Positions 32,844-42,196 of a DNA stretch of 62,357 bases are shown piece by piece. The first letter of the stretch is position 1. Each line of letters starts with the position of its first letter. The notes under the pieces were generated by a model, which had not been told where the DNA came from, did no database searches, and worked only from the letters and a program-made list of their open reading frames with translations. This DNA comes from Triparma columacea (Eukaryota; Sar; Bolidophyceae; Parmales; Triparmaceae): positions 26,214 to 88,570 of the forward strand of contig BRYA01001448.1 of NCBI GenBank assembly GCA_030267965.1, read 5' to 3'. The position numbers and the translations under genes were made by a program.

Positions 32844-34655
32844 ATGTCAAGCTTTTCAGAGGCTCTCAAGCTGGCTAGACTTGAGAGGGCTCAGGCATTC
32901 CAGCTAAGCAAAAAGGACCCATCGACAGTCACATCAAAAACAACTTCCTCTCTGTCAGCCAAATCATGTTTCAACCCACAACCTGATCCATCCCCCGCCT
33001 CTTTATCTCGCCCCTCAAATATTGACCCAGAGGTATGGTCGAGTTTGCCAGAGTCTATCAAGAAGGAGCTGGCACAGGATGCCTCCGATGCCTCCCCCCT
33101 CCCCCAAACAATGCAAACTACTAGTGTGAAGCGTGGTAAGCGTGGTTTCGCAGAGGAGAGCCTCCTCGAGGTGTCGGGGGCTTCCGACTCCTCTTTCCTC
33201 GGCATTCCTTTCGTTCGAGATTTGATAAAAAGCGGTCAGCTCATTATGAGGCCTCCCATGACTCGTCCTTCACACTTTGGGGGGGGTGGGGCTCGTTTGG
33301 GCGGGGGAAAGAAGGCCAAGGTCGACCACACTGGTTCCTCTGCGGCCTCTGCCATCGACCTTTCCTCCCCCCCTTCATCTCCCCCCCTTCCCCCCACCAC
33401 CTCCTCCTCCTCCTCCTCCTCCTCCTCAACCCAACCCCCCTCCTCCTTCACTCTCCCCATCCACACCCAAAACCTTTGGTTTGACATGGCGCATCAACAA
33501 CCTCGGATGTCGCACCTCCTCAAGAATCACTTCCTCCCCCCCCCCTCCCCCATCGTCCTAATGCAGGAGCTAACAGGGGACCTATTACCCTACCTAAATT
33601 CCTCCAACAAATTAATCCATACCCAGCAACTCTCCCCTGGTCTTCGCTCGGGGGTTGGCATCGATTTGGCCTATGGATGTGGGGTGATAATCGACCCTGG
33701 GTCACCTGAATACGTCACTAACTTCTGCGGAACATTCCAATTTAAAAACTCCCAGCAAGCGAGGTGAGGTGGTGGCGGGAGGAATGTCTGGATATATCTG
33801 CGAACCAACTCATTCAACCCACTGGCGCCATTGCTCACGTCGCCCCTCGCCTTTCCACGACATCAAATTGACTGACACCCCCACCCCCCACCCCCCACCC
33901 CCACCCCCCACCCCCCCCTCTTCACCCCCAGAGGCCTCACATTCGTCTGCGTTTCCCCGCCCTCCTCCCCTGCCCTGAAAGTCCTCCTGTGTTCTACGCA
34001 CTTGGAGAGTTACACTGGGCCCACGTCCAACGGGTCGAGGGAAAGAGAATTGCAGATAAAGGAGATCGAGACGTTCTCGAAGAACCTCGTCCAGCAAGGG
34101 GGCTGCGAAGCAGTGGTGATCGCGGGAGACTTCAACTGGGACGACGAGCGACTTCCCAAGTCAAAGAGGAAGGTGAGCGCGGCGGTAGTGGGTTGCGGTG
34201 CTTGTCCAAGCTTCACGTTGGTGGCACAAGCTCTCGGACAATGGCTTAACCCCCCTTCTCCCCTCCCCCCCTTCTCCACCCGGCAGCTCGTCGACAAACC
34301 CCTGCTCTCCCTGCTCAGTTCCCCCTCCTTCTTCGACGCGTACCGTTCCCTCCACCCCACCTCCCCCGGCCTAACGTACGACTCAAAGTCCAACGCTATG
34401 CTCTCCGGCTCCCTCCAACGGCGCTTCGACAGGGTCCTCGTGTACGCCCCCGAGAGTGAGACGGGGGTAAAAGCCCTTGCGAAGGAGGTAGTAATAACAG
34501 GCACCTCGGAGGTGCCGGGAGGGCTCAAGAGGATTAACAGGAGTGGGAGAGAGACGCCGCTGCTGCCATCGGACCACTACGGAATACGCTGCACACTAGA
34601 GTTCACAAGGACGAAAGATGGAGAGGACAAGAGAGCGGACGGCGGCGTGAAATAA
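32844..34655 (+). CDS. TDP2-like 5'-tyrosyl-DNA phosphodiesterase (EEP fold) with UBM-like motif
   Basis: Exons 32844-33763, 33932-34172 and 34287-34655 join in frame to give 509 residues. The endonuclease/exonuclease/phosphatase motifs appear in order: TQNLWFDMAHQQPRM, VLMQELTGDLLPYL (metal-binding Glu), LLCSTHLESYTGP, VIAGDFNWDD and LLPSDHYGIRC (Asp-His). The [ST]HLES, GDxN and SDH set is diagnostic for TDP2, which removes topoisomerase 2 adducts from DNA 5' ends. The N-terminal 200 residues are Ser/Pro-rich. Residues 59-80 (NIDPEVWSSLPESIKKEL) match the Leu-Pro-centred ubiquitin-binding motif (UBM) of Rev1/Pol iota, where animal TDP2 has a UBA domain. Loops are low complexity (Pro and Ser runs). 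Confidence 0.87.
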
Positions 34656-34949
34656 AGTCCGATCTTGGGGCGGCACTTTCCATACCAGTTTAATAAAATG
34701 TTTGTCGTTTGAACCCAAAGATATCTCTTAACCCCAAAGATATCTCTCATCCCCAAAGATATCTCTCATCCCTAAAGATATCTCTCATCCCCAAAGATAT
34801 CTTGATATTTTTCAAGATATCTCTCATCCCAAATTAAAAATAAATCAATCCCATCTCCCGCCCGAGAGGCTTGTAATGTAAAAAGTCTTTTATCGAATTC
34901 TCCTCCCCCCCCCCTTCCCCCCCCTCCTCCCTCCATCTTATATTCCCCC
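34656..34949. other. Convergent 3' spacer with 19-bp tandem repeats
   Basis: This 294-bp spacer between convergent TDP2-like and PWI genes contains a minisatellite (34711-34830) and then C/T-rich sequence. AATAAA-like ATAAAA at 34694-34700 may serve TDP2 3'-end formation. Confidence 0.5.
34711..34830. repeat. 19-bp tandem repeat, unit CCCCAAAGATATCTCTCAT
   Basis: Five to six imperfect units in direct order, the last followed by an inverted element (AAAGATATCTTGATATTTTTCAAGATATC). Each unit contains the palindrome AGATATCT. It lies just after the TDP2-like gene. Confidence 0.9.
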
Positions 34950-36777
34950 TCACTCAATCTTCCCTCCCCCCTTAATATGATCCGCGATCCACACAGCCCC
35001 TTTAAAGACTTCCTCCATCATCCCCCCCGTCTCTTCTTCCAGTACGACTTCCATTTCCTCCCAAAGTTCCCTCATATTCTTCTTCCACTCCCCCTTCTTC
35101 CTTCCCGTGCTCACTACAAACTCTCTCATGTCATCGTCCCCCTCCCCCAGGTACCTTTCGATGACCCCTCCCACGAACGTCCTCATCTGTTTCGTCTCGA
35201 ACGCCTCCTTCAAGAACTTATCCTCGACCCCCCCCTCCTTCCCCACCATGTCCTCCTTCCCCTTGAGTTTCCACCCCCCCACCTTATCAAGGTCAGACTT
35301 CACGGGTACCTGTATGACCCCCTTCCCCGAACCCTTCCTCTCCTGGTCCTCCCTCCTGTTCCTCTCCCTAATATCCTTCTGGCTTTCCCCCCCCATTTCA
35401 ATCCTCTCCTTCCTTTCCCCAATGTCTCTGTTAGCTTCACTGAGTTTAATCTTCTTCGTAGTCGTTTCCCCCCCCCCCCCTCCCCCCCCCTCTTCCCTCC
35501 CTCTCTTCTCTCCTCCCCCCTCCTCATTTTTAATCCCTTCCGTCATCCAAGCCGGTTGGTTGCTAACCCCTCTCGGTCCTTTAACAACTTTCCCTCCCCC
35601 CTCCCCCCCCTCGCTCAAAGTAGTCTTGGTAACGTCCTCCTCCCCCTCCTCCCTCCCCTCCTCTCTCTCCTCCCTTTCCCTAACCATCCTATCCCAAACC
35701 GCCTTAACCCTCTCCCCCACAATCCTAACCTTCTCCGTCCTACCCGCCTGACTAATACCCTCGAGTTTCCTCCTAACCGCGGTTACTAAGGAGTGAATCT
35801 TCTCGTCCTCCATGTAGTCGACCTCGTCGTGGGCACCCTCGACTTCATCCCAGTGGTCGCTGGCGGCGTTTGACCCGCTGATCTTTGACTGGGGCTTTGG
35901 GATGAAGGGGGGGGGGATCGGGTGGGGCTGGAGCATGGGGGGGGGAGGGGGGGGGGGTACGGGGAGGGAAGAGAGGGAATCCCAGGCCTAGAAGGAGGGG
36001 TTGTGTGTGGGGTGTATGGGGTGTGGGGAGGGGGGAAGTTTGTGTTAGTTGCTTGGTTGTATACCCTACCCTTCCTTCCGCAACCCTTTTGTCTTTCTTT
36101 CTCTCTATCCCCATCTCTCTTTCTATCTCTCTCTCTCTCTCACTCATCCTCACCTCCTTCAGAACCTGGTCGTACTCTTCCTTTTCCTTCTTTTCCTTTT
36201 CCTCCTTTTCCTTGTCCTCCTCCTCTCCCTTCCCCTCCCCGAATACCTTGGGCCTACCGTAGACAACGGCGATCCCCTGGAAGCCGTTGAGAATGTCCCT
36301 GACCTTCACCCCCGCCATTACTGGGAAGTTCTGGACCCAGTACACTGGCAGCCTCCTCTTGGGTTCATCCTCGATACCAGTGCCAGCACCAACCCTCATT
36401 GAAGGCCTTAGGTGTGGGGTTAGGGACGTGTGGTGAAGAAGTGAGTGGAGACGGTGCTGGTTGGGAGGGGAGGTAGGACTGGAGGATAGGAAGGCTTTGG
36501 CTGAGAAGCGGGGGTCATCAGGGTAGGCATGAGAAAGGATGTTATTGATTAGATGAACTATATGATTAGGAGGATGAGTAGATGTATTTGGTACTGTTAG
36601 GATGAGTGGGAACGATGAAGCGTTTGTACGTGTATGTGGTGATATATGTGGCATATGAGAGTTCCGAGATATTTGAGGTTGTTGTAAAGTTTGTATAGAA
36701 GGTGGGGGAGGAGGTGGTATTGATGATGCAAGTGGTGGTGGTGGTGGTACGGATGATGGTGGGATTTGTGATGCCAT
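34950..36777 (-). CDS. PWI-domain (RBM25-like) putative splicing protein
   Basis: Exons 36777-36154 and 35927-34950 give 533 residues. The N-terminus (MASQIPPSSVPPPPPLASS) is Pro-rich and reminiscent of splicing factors. The middle has MAGVKVRDILNGFQGIAVVYG and an acidic Lys/Glu coiled stretch, then HWDEVEGAHDEVDYMEDE. After low-complexity Gly/Glu segments, the C-terminus has a PWI-like fold (KQMRTFVGGVIERYLGEGDD, MREFVVSTGRK, VVLEEETGGMMEEVFKGAVW), the nucleic-acid-binding domain of SRm160 and RBM25. I saw no clear RRM. An RNA-processing role is likely but the family assignment is by eye only. The donor at 36153 is GTGAGGATGAG and the acceptor ATGCTCCAG; the intron carries a CT microsatellite. 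Confidence 0.62.
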
Positions 36778-37144
36778 TAGATGTTAGAAATGGGGTAAAA
36801 TGGAGGAAAAATGGAGCACAAAATGGGAAAGTGGGGGATTGACAAATGTTGGAAATGGTGGGCCCAGGAAAGCCAATTATTAAATCCATAAAACACCAAA
36901 TTTAACTCGTTGACGCTTAAAATTACTCCAGAACATCTTTTTAATACAAACTACACTCCATAACAAAGTATCCACTTACAAAAGCAACACTAGAATATAA
37001 TCCAATTTAACTCCCAAAAACGAAGAAATTCAGAAATTCCGAAAGAAATCTGAGAAAGCAGTCCTTCAAGGTGTGGGGACCCACATCATATCCTCCTCTG
37101 TGCGCTCTCCTTCGATCAAAATAGTTGTAAAAGCGCTACACAAA
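36778..37144. promoter_or_regulatory. Divergent promoter region, PWI gene and UROD
   Basis: About 370 bp of AT-richer DNA between two start codons (36777 minus, 37145 plus). It should contain both promoters. No recognisable motif or ORF is seen. Confidence 0.4.
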
Positions 37145-38528
37145 ATGAAGCTACTTGTTACATCACTATTAACACTAATTGGACTTACAAATGGCTTCAC
37201 AAATGGATTTACAGCACCACACACATCAGCTCGGACTTTTGCACTTCATTCTACAGTAGCCCCATTACCATCATATGAGGGACAAAAGATTGATAATCAG
37301 GACCCATTACTCATTAGAGCAATTAAGGGATTAGAAGTGGAGAGGTAAGACCGCACAAATAAGACACAGAACAAGGAGAGAAAAAGGAGACGAGGAAAAG
37401 GAGAGGTTACACAAGCTGACGCACCTCAGTGACGTCCAAAAGAGACCCACCAATTCACATCGCCCAATTCACATCGCTCAATTCACATCGCCTAATTCAC
37501 ACCGCCTTCACCCTCTCTAACCCCCTCCTCCTTCCTCTTTCTCCTCCCCAGGCCCCCAGTTTGGATGATGCGCCAGGCGGGGAGGCACATCAAGGAATAC
37601 CGCGACCTTGTCAAGAAGTACCCGACTTTCAGAGAAAGATCTGAAATACCTGAAGTTGCAGGTGAGCTCCAAGGTGAAGGGGTAGAATTAGTCGCCAATA
37701 CTGAAGGAACTAACAACAAACAACCATCTTGCCCATTCCCCCCTGTCCCTTTTCCCACTTCTCACCAACCCAACTCTCCAACGCAGTCGAGGTCTCCCTC
37801 CAGCCCTGGCGTAACTACCAGACAGACGGTTGCATATTATTTTCCGACATCCTCACCCCTCTCCCCGGTCTTGGTTTGGATTTTGACATATCCGAGAACG
37901 TCGGTCCCGTCCTCAAGAAGGTGGACACCTGGGACGCCGTAAACGCCATGCACCTAATCGACCCTTTCGCGACCTGTCCCTTCGTCGACACTGCCCTCCG
38001 CGCCCTACGTCACGAGACCGCGGGTACTGACACTGCGGTGCTGGGATTCGTGGGATGCCCTTATACTCTTGCTACGTACCTGGTGGAGGGGGGGACGAGC
38101 AAGGAGTACCTGGAGATTAAGAAGATGATGAACAAGGATCCGGAGGTGAGAGTGAAAAACACACATCGTTCCACCCCCCCCCCAAAAAATACTCAAACCC
38201 CCTTACCACAACCCCTCGCAGCTGCTCCACACCATGCTCAAGAATCTTGCCTTGAGTATCGGCGAGTACGCCAACTACCAGATATCCGCGGGCGCCCAGT
38301 TGATCCAGATCTTTGATTCTTGGGCTGGTCATCTCTCCCCATTCGACTACGATATTTTCGCCGCCCCTTACCAGAAGATGGTGCTTGATAAGATCAAGGA
38401 GGTTAACCCTGACGTGCCTACCGTCATTTACATTAAGCATAGTGGGGCGCTGCTTGAGAGGATGGCCAAGACTGGGGTCGATGTTGTTAGTATGGACTGG
38501 ACTGTTGATATGGAGGAGGGTAGGGCTA

Positions 38529-38563
<35 letters not shown>

Positions 38564-38849
38564 TGGGGTGAGGAAAAAAACGCCAACCACTAACGCCCCC
38601 CCCCTCCCCCCCACACCCAGGCTCGACGCCGCCCGCGCCTCTGCCGGTATGTCCCGCTGCGGCGTCCAGGGTAACCTCGACCCCGGGCTCCTCTACGCCG
38701 ACCACTCCACGATCGAGGAGCGCACGATCGATATAATCAAGAAGGCGGGGAGGGGACACGTCATGAACCTGGGACATGGGATTGAGGCTACTACACCCGA
38801 AGAGAACGCGAAGAAATTCGTGGACACTGTCAGGAACTACAGGTATTAA
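37145..38849 (+). CDS. Uroporphyrinogen III decarboxylase, plastid-targeted
   Basis: Five exons (37145-37344, 37552-37661, 37787-38145, 38222-38529, 38621-38849) give 401 residues. The enzyme removes four carboxyls from uroporphyrinogen III to make coproporphyrinogen III, for haem and chlorophyll. The leader [20 protein letters not shown] is a signal peptide followed by a Ser/Thr-rich transit region, with Phe near the cleavage site as for complex plastids. Active-site blocks: [16 protein letters not shown] (substrate-binding Arg), [60 protein letters not shown] and [15 protein letters not shown]. All expected motifs are present. Intron 4 starts directly in a GA-dinucleotide run, and the stop codon lies in an 18-bp duplication. 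Confidence 0.96.
38530..38561. repeat. (GA)n microsatellite forming a splice donor
   Basis: The donor of UROD intron 4 (AG|GTGAGAGAG) begins a run of about 15 GA dinucleotides. Length changes in this tract would alter donor-proximal sequence but not the GT itself. Confidence 0.9.
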
Positions 38850-38868
38850 GGGAACTACAGGTATTAAG
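38833..38868. repeat. 18-bp tandem duplication at the UROD stop codon
   Basis: GGAACTACAGGTATTAAG occurs as two adjacent copies (the first with AGGAACTACAG). The first supplies the last codons RNYRY and the TAA; the second lies immediately after it. Confidence 0.85.
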
Positions 38869-39108
38869 GGGGGGAACACATGTGAGGGGGGGGGGGAGGG
38901 GGGTGAAGGTCTTAATATGGAATTTAGGGGTAATAATAGGATGCCGTGCCAATGCCAATGGTAACAACATTTCCCCCAAAACATTCATCTGCTTTTATCA
39001 AAAATATCTCCTTAAACGAAACCAAAACACCACACTCCTTACGCGGCCCCAAAACTCTACCCCCCTTCCCCTCTTGAACCACCCCCACCCCCTTCTAAGC
39101 CCACCCCT

Positions 39109-41023
39109 TTACGCAATCTGCACCCCGTAGTTCCCCCCCCCCTTCCCTTCCCCCCCCTCCCCCATTTCAAGTTCCTTGATCCTCTCAATGTCCTCCTCGC
39201 TAAGCAGGAAGCTAGGTTTCCTCACGACCGTTTCCTTTCCCGAGAAGCTCGGGTTCTTCGTCATTTTCTTGAATCCCCCCCCCTCCCCTAGGAGTCCTTG
39301 CGTTTCCCCTTCCCCCCCCTGTGTCATGGTGTCCCTCTTCTCGATCATTTTCCTGACGTCCCCCCAGAACTGCCCCGTCGTAAAGTACAGCGCCCCCGCG
39401 CTGACCAGCCCGAAAACGATCCCGTTCGTGATGCTGTACGTCAGGGGCATCATAACGATGGTAAGGAACGCCGGGACTGAGGTCGCCGTGTGGTCCCAGT
39501 TTATGTTCCTGCACTCACCCATCATCATGCTACCGACGAGCATCAGGACGGGGGCGGTAGCGTTCTGGGGGACGCTCCCCAGGAGCGGCGAGAAAAACAG
39601 GCTTAGCAGGAAGAGGATCCCCACTACGACCGCTGAGAGGCCCGTCCTTCCCCCCTCCTTGATTCCGGCCGCGCACTCTACGGTTACGATTACTGGGCTG
39701 CTGCCCATCCCTCCGGCTACGATGGTCCCGACCCCGCTCCCTACGAATCCCCATAGGCTCCCCGGTATGTACCCGGTGTTCTCCTTCATAAGACCTCCGA
39801 GGGCGGCTAGTCCGAACATTACACCAGAGACGTCGAAGATACCGATGAATACAAACGCCGCGACGGCGGGGAGGACCCGCTGGAGTGAGGATGGGGAGGT
39901 AAGGATTGAGAGGTCTAGGTAGGTAGAGGGACCGTAGGTTACGGAGGGAAGCTTCATTATTTGGGAGGGGAAATCGTCCTCGAGGTACCAGAAGGTTACG
40001 GTTAGGATGGTTATGCCGATTAGGATGCCGCCTTTTACGTTGGCGTTAACGAGGGTAGCGATTAAGATTAGCCCGCAGAGGGAGATGAGGAGAGAGGGAT
40101 CTGAAATATTGTCATGTGAGGTAGTGGGAAGGGGTTAGGAATGAAGGATTGAGGGGAGGACGAAGGTGGGAATATTGGTTGGTTCGGATAGATGATGCGT
40201 CTTTATTCGACCGTGATCTAATCTCGTTCTGTCTCTTCTTGTCTCTTTCTCTTCTTTTCTCTTCTCGTGTTGCTTCTTCTCGTCATATCTCGTATCCCCC
40301 CCCCCCCCCCCTTCCCCCCCTCTCTCCCCCCCAGCTCACCTGTCAGGTCCCCCATCCCAACTAGTGTTTTATCATTCTTAACAACAAGCTTAACACTGAC
40401 CATCCCTATCATGCTAACAAGTATCCCCATCCCAACAACGATGGCCATCTTAACCCCCCTAGGTACGACCCCCATGATGACCTTGCTGACCCCCGTGACC
40501 GCGAACGCGATCTGCAGGAACCCGCTGACGAGGACGCTCGTCAAAGCCTCCCGTAAAGTGAGCACGTCACCCAGGACCAGGCCGTAGACGAGGTACGCGC
40601 TGAGGCCCATGCCGGGGGCGAGGGCGAAGGGGAGGTTGCCGATTAGACCACAGAGGATGGAACCGACGGCGGAGGAGAGACAGGTGGCGAAGACACTGTC
40701 AGAGGAGGGGATGGAGGTTAGGGAGAGGATCTGAGGGTTGACTAGGATCACATAGCTGGGATATTTTGGGGGATTGAGTTTGAAGGGGTGAAGGTGTGAG
40801 ATGGGGAGTGGGTGAGTTAGGGCATTGGGTGGGTAGGAGGGGTTTCCATGAAAAAGGGTTATGTCCATCGACGTCTGCCTTCACTTCCAATTCCCATCCC
40901 TTTCTAGCGTTTGTATGGATAAACTTACCTAACAGTCAAGAAAGATGCTACACCAGCTCGAATCTCAGTACCTATGGTCGAGCCTCTAGCCGTTATACAG
41001 AAGAATTTGTCAAGAGCCTCCAT
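39109..41023 (-). CDS. AzgA-type purine (adenine/guanine/hypoxanthine) permease
   Basis: Exons 41023-40929, 40755-40340 and 40100-39109 give 500 residues. Exon 1 encodes MEALDKFFCITARGSTIGTE then IRAGVASFLTV, and splicing restores SYVILVNPQILSLTS, the conserved start of the AzgA branch of NCS2 transporters. TM motifs follow: GLIGNLPFALAPGMGLSAYL, SGFLQIAFAVTGV, and in exon 3 FVFIGIFDVSGVMFGLA, GSSPVIVTVECAAGIKEGGR, TAPVLMLVGSMMMG and FLTIVMMPLTYSITNGI. About 12 hydrophobic segments are visible. It should import purine bases with protons at the plasma membrane, consistent with scavenging nitrogen-rich purines. The C-terminus is a charged, Gly-rich cytosolic tail. Two splice sites were set by restoring the family pattern. 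Confidence 0.92.
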
Positions 41024-41480
41024 TTTTATTTGGGCACTTTCAAGGTGCTTGGCTTTTCCACAATTGATTTGAAATTTATTCCAATGCCCAAGTGCCCTTT
41101 TGGCTATTTTATTTCGACCTTTACGCTTCTGTGTTAGGGTAAATGATCCTGAGATATCCTGCGATTAGATTGAAGGGGTAAGACACTCTCTCGATAACGA
41201 GTAAGCTCAAATGTTCTGCATTCCTTGAACATGGCAGAGAGTTCTGGCCCGTTCATTCGCAAACACACTTCGCGAAGGGGTGTGCATCCTAAGGGGGGGC
41301 TCATCTCTAATTCACTTAGGTTGAGGATTGTCGAATTAAATAAACCCTAACCCTAATTTCACACATAATTCTCCTGCTCAGGGGCAGCAGGACCCGCGCC
41401 CCGATCTTGCAAAATAATTCCTAATCCCATCAAATCCCCCAATCCCGTCAAATCCCCTAATCCCGCAACAACAAAAACAC
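41024..41480. promoter_or_regulatory. Divergent promoter region, AzgA permease and VKOR
   Basis: A 457-bp spacer with no convincing ORF. It includes CATTCGCAAACAC (41254-41266, also found at 31141), the palindrome TTCGCGAA (41269-41276), a two-unit telomere-like CCCTAACCCTAA (41345-41356) and three imperfect AATCCC(A/G)TCAAATCCC units just before VKOR (about 41421-41466). Confidence 0.45.
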
Positions 41481-42098
41481 ATGGAGGACTGGACTCAAAT
41501 CCACTGGGGTACAATCATATGTGATATTCTCACCTTCCTTCTTCTTTTATCTCTCATCTTTTACATTCTTCGACGTCTCTTCCCCACCAGAACATTCCTC
41601 CCCCTCCTTCCCCTCCTCGGTATCGTCCTATCCACCTATGCCCTTTACATAGAGTCCTCTCACCTTCTACCTTCCTACACAGGCGCTCTGTGCGATATAG
41701 AAATCCCAATCCTCGAGATCCACGCCTCCTGTACCTCCACCCTCACGAGTCCAGAGTCCCACGTGCTCTCCTACCTGGGCGTCGTCCCCCCGTCGTCGCC
41801 CCTGGACGTTCCAAACGCCTTCCTCGGTCTGCTGTACTACTCCGCGGTCCTGCTGGTCGGGTACCTACCCATACCGAGAACAGCAAAATCAACCTTCATG
41901 AACGCCGCGACAACACTCGCTCTAATCATGAGTGTGTACCTCCTCAGAGTGCTGTACGTGAAGGGGGACGTCTGCCTCCTGTGCGGGACCACGCACGTCA
42001 TCAATGCCGCTTTGTGGGTAACGAGGGGAAGGGGAGGGTGGATCGGGGAGGGGGGGGGGGAGGAAGAGGTAAATAAGGACAAGAGGAAGAAGGAATAG
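41481..42098 (+). CDS. VKOR-family thiol oxidoreductase
   Basis: A single exon of 205 residues. Four or five hydrophobic helices carry the VKOR pattern: STYALYIESSHLLPSYTGAL with CDIEI (first Cys), IHASCTSTLTSPESHVLSYL (second loop Cys and Ser), PNAFLGLLYYSAVLLVGYL, and the catalytic pair VCLLCGTTHVINAALW. This Cys-Cys loop plus CxxC supports a complete disulfide-forming or quinone-reducing site. Animal VKOR is in the ER; plant and cyanobacterial VKORs are in thylakoids and fused to thioredoxin. No fused thioredoxin domain is seen here, and the N-terminus is a signal-anchor-like helix without a clear plastid leader, so an ER location is more likely. The tail is Gly/Lys-rich. Confidence 0.9.
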   Translation: MEDWTQIHWGTIICDILTFLLLLSLIFYILRRLFPTRTFLPLLPLLGIVLSTYALYIESSHLLPSYTGALCDIEIPILEIHASCTSTLTSPESHVLSYLGVVPPSSPLDVPNAFLGLLYYSAVLLVGYLPIPRTAKSTFMNAATTLALIMSVYLLRVLYVKGDVCLLCGTTHVINAALWVTRGRGGWIGEGGGEEEVNKDKRKKE

Positions 42099-42196
42099 GC
42101 GAGGAGAGGGGGGGAGCAAACGCTTCTGAAGATACAAGGGCCCTAACGCGATACATTTTTTTGGTTCATTCCACTCAATCATGTCAATCATTTCGT

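Noticed and set aside
34977..35789. 270-codon plus-strand frame rich in Pro/Leu/Phe
   Set aside because: Antisense shadow of the PWI gene exon 2, lacking any motif.
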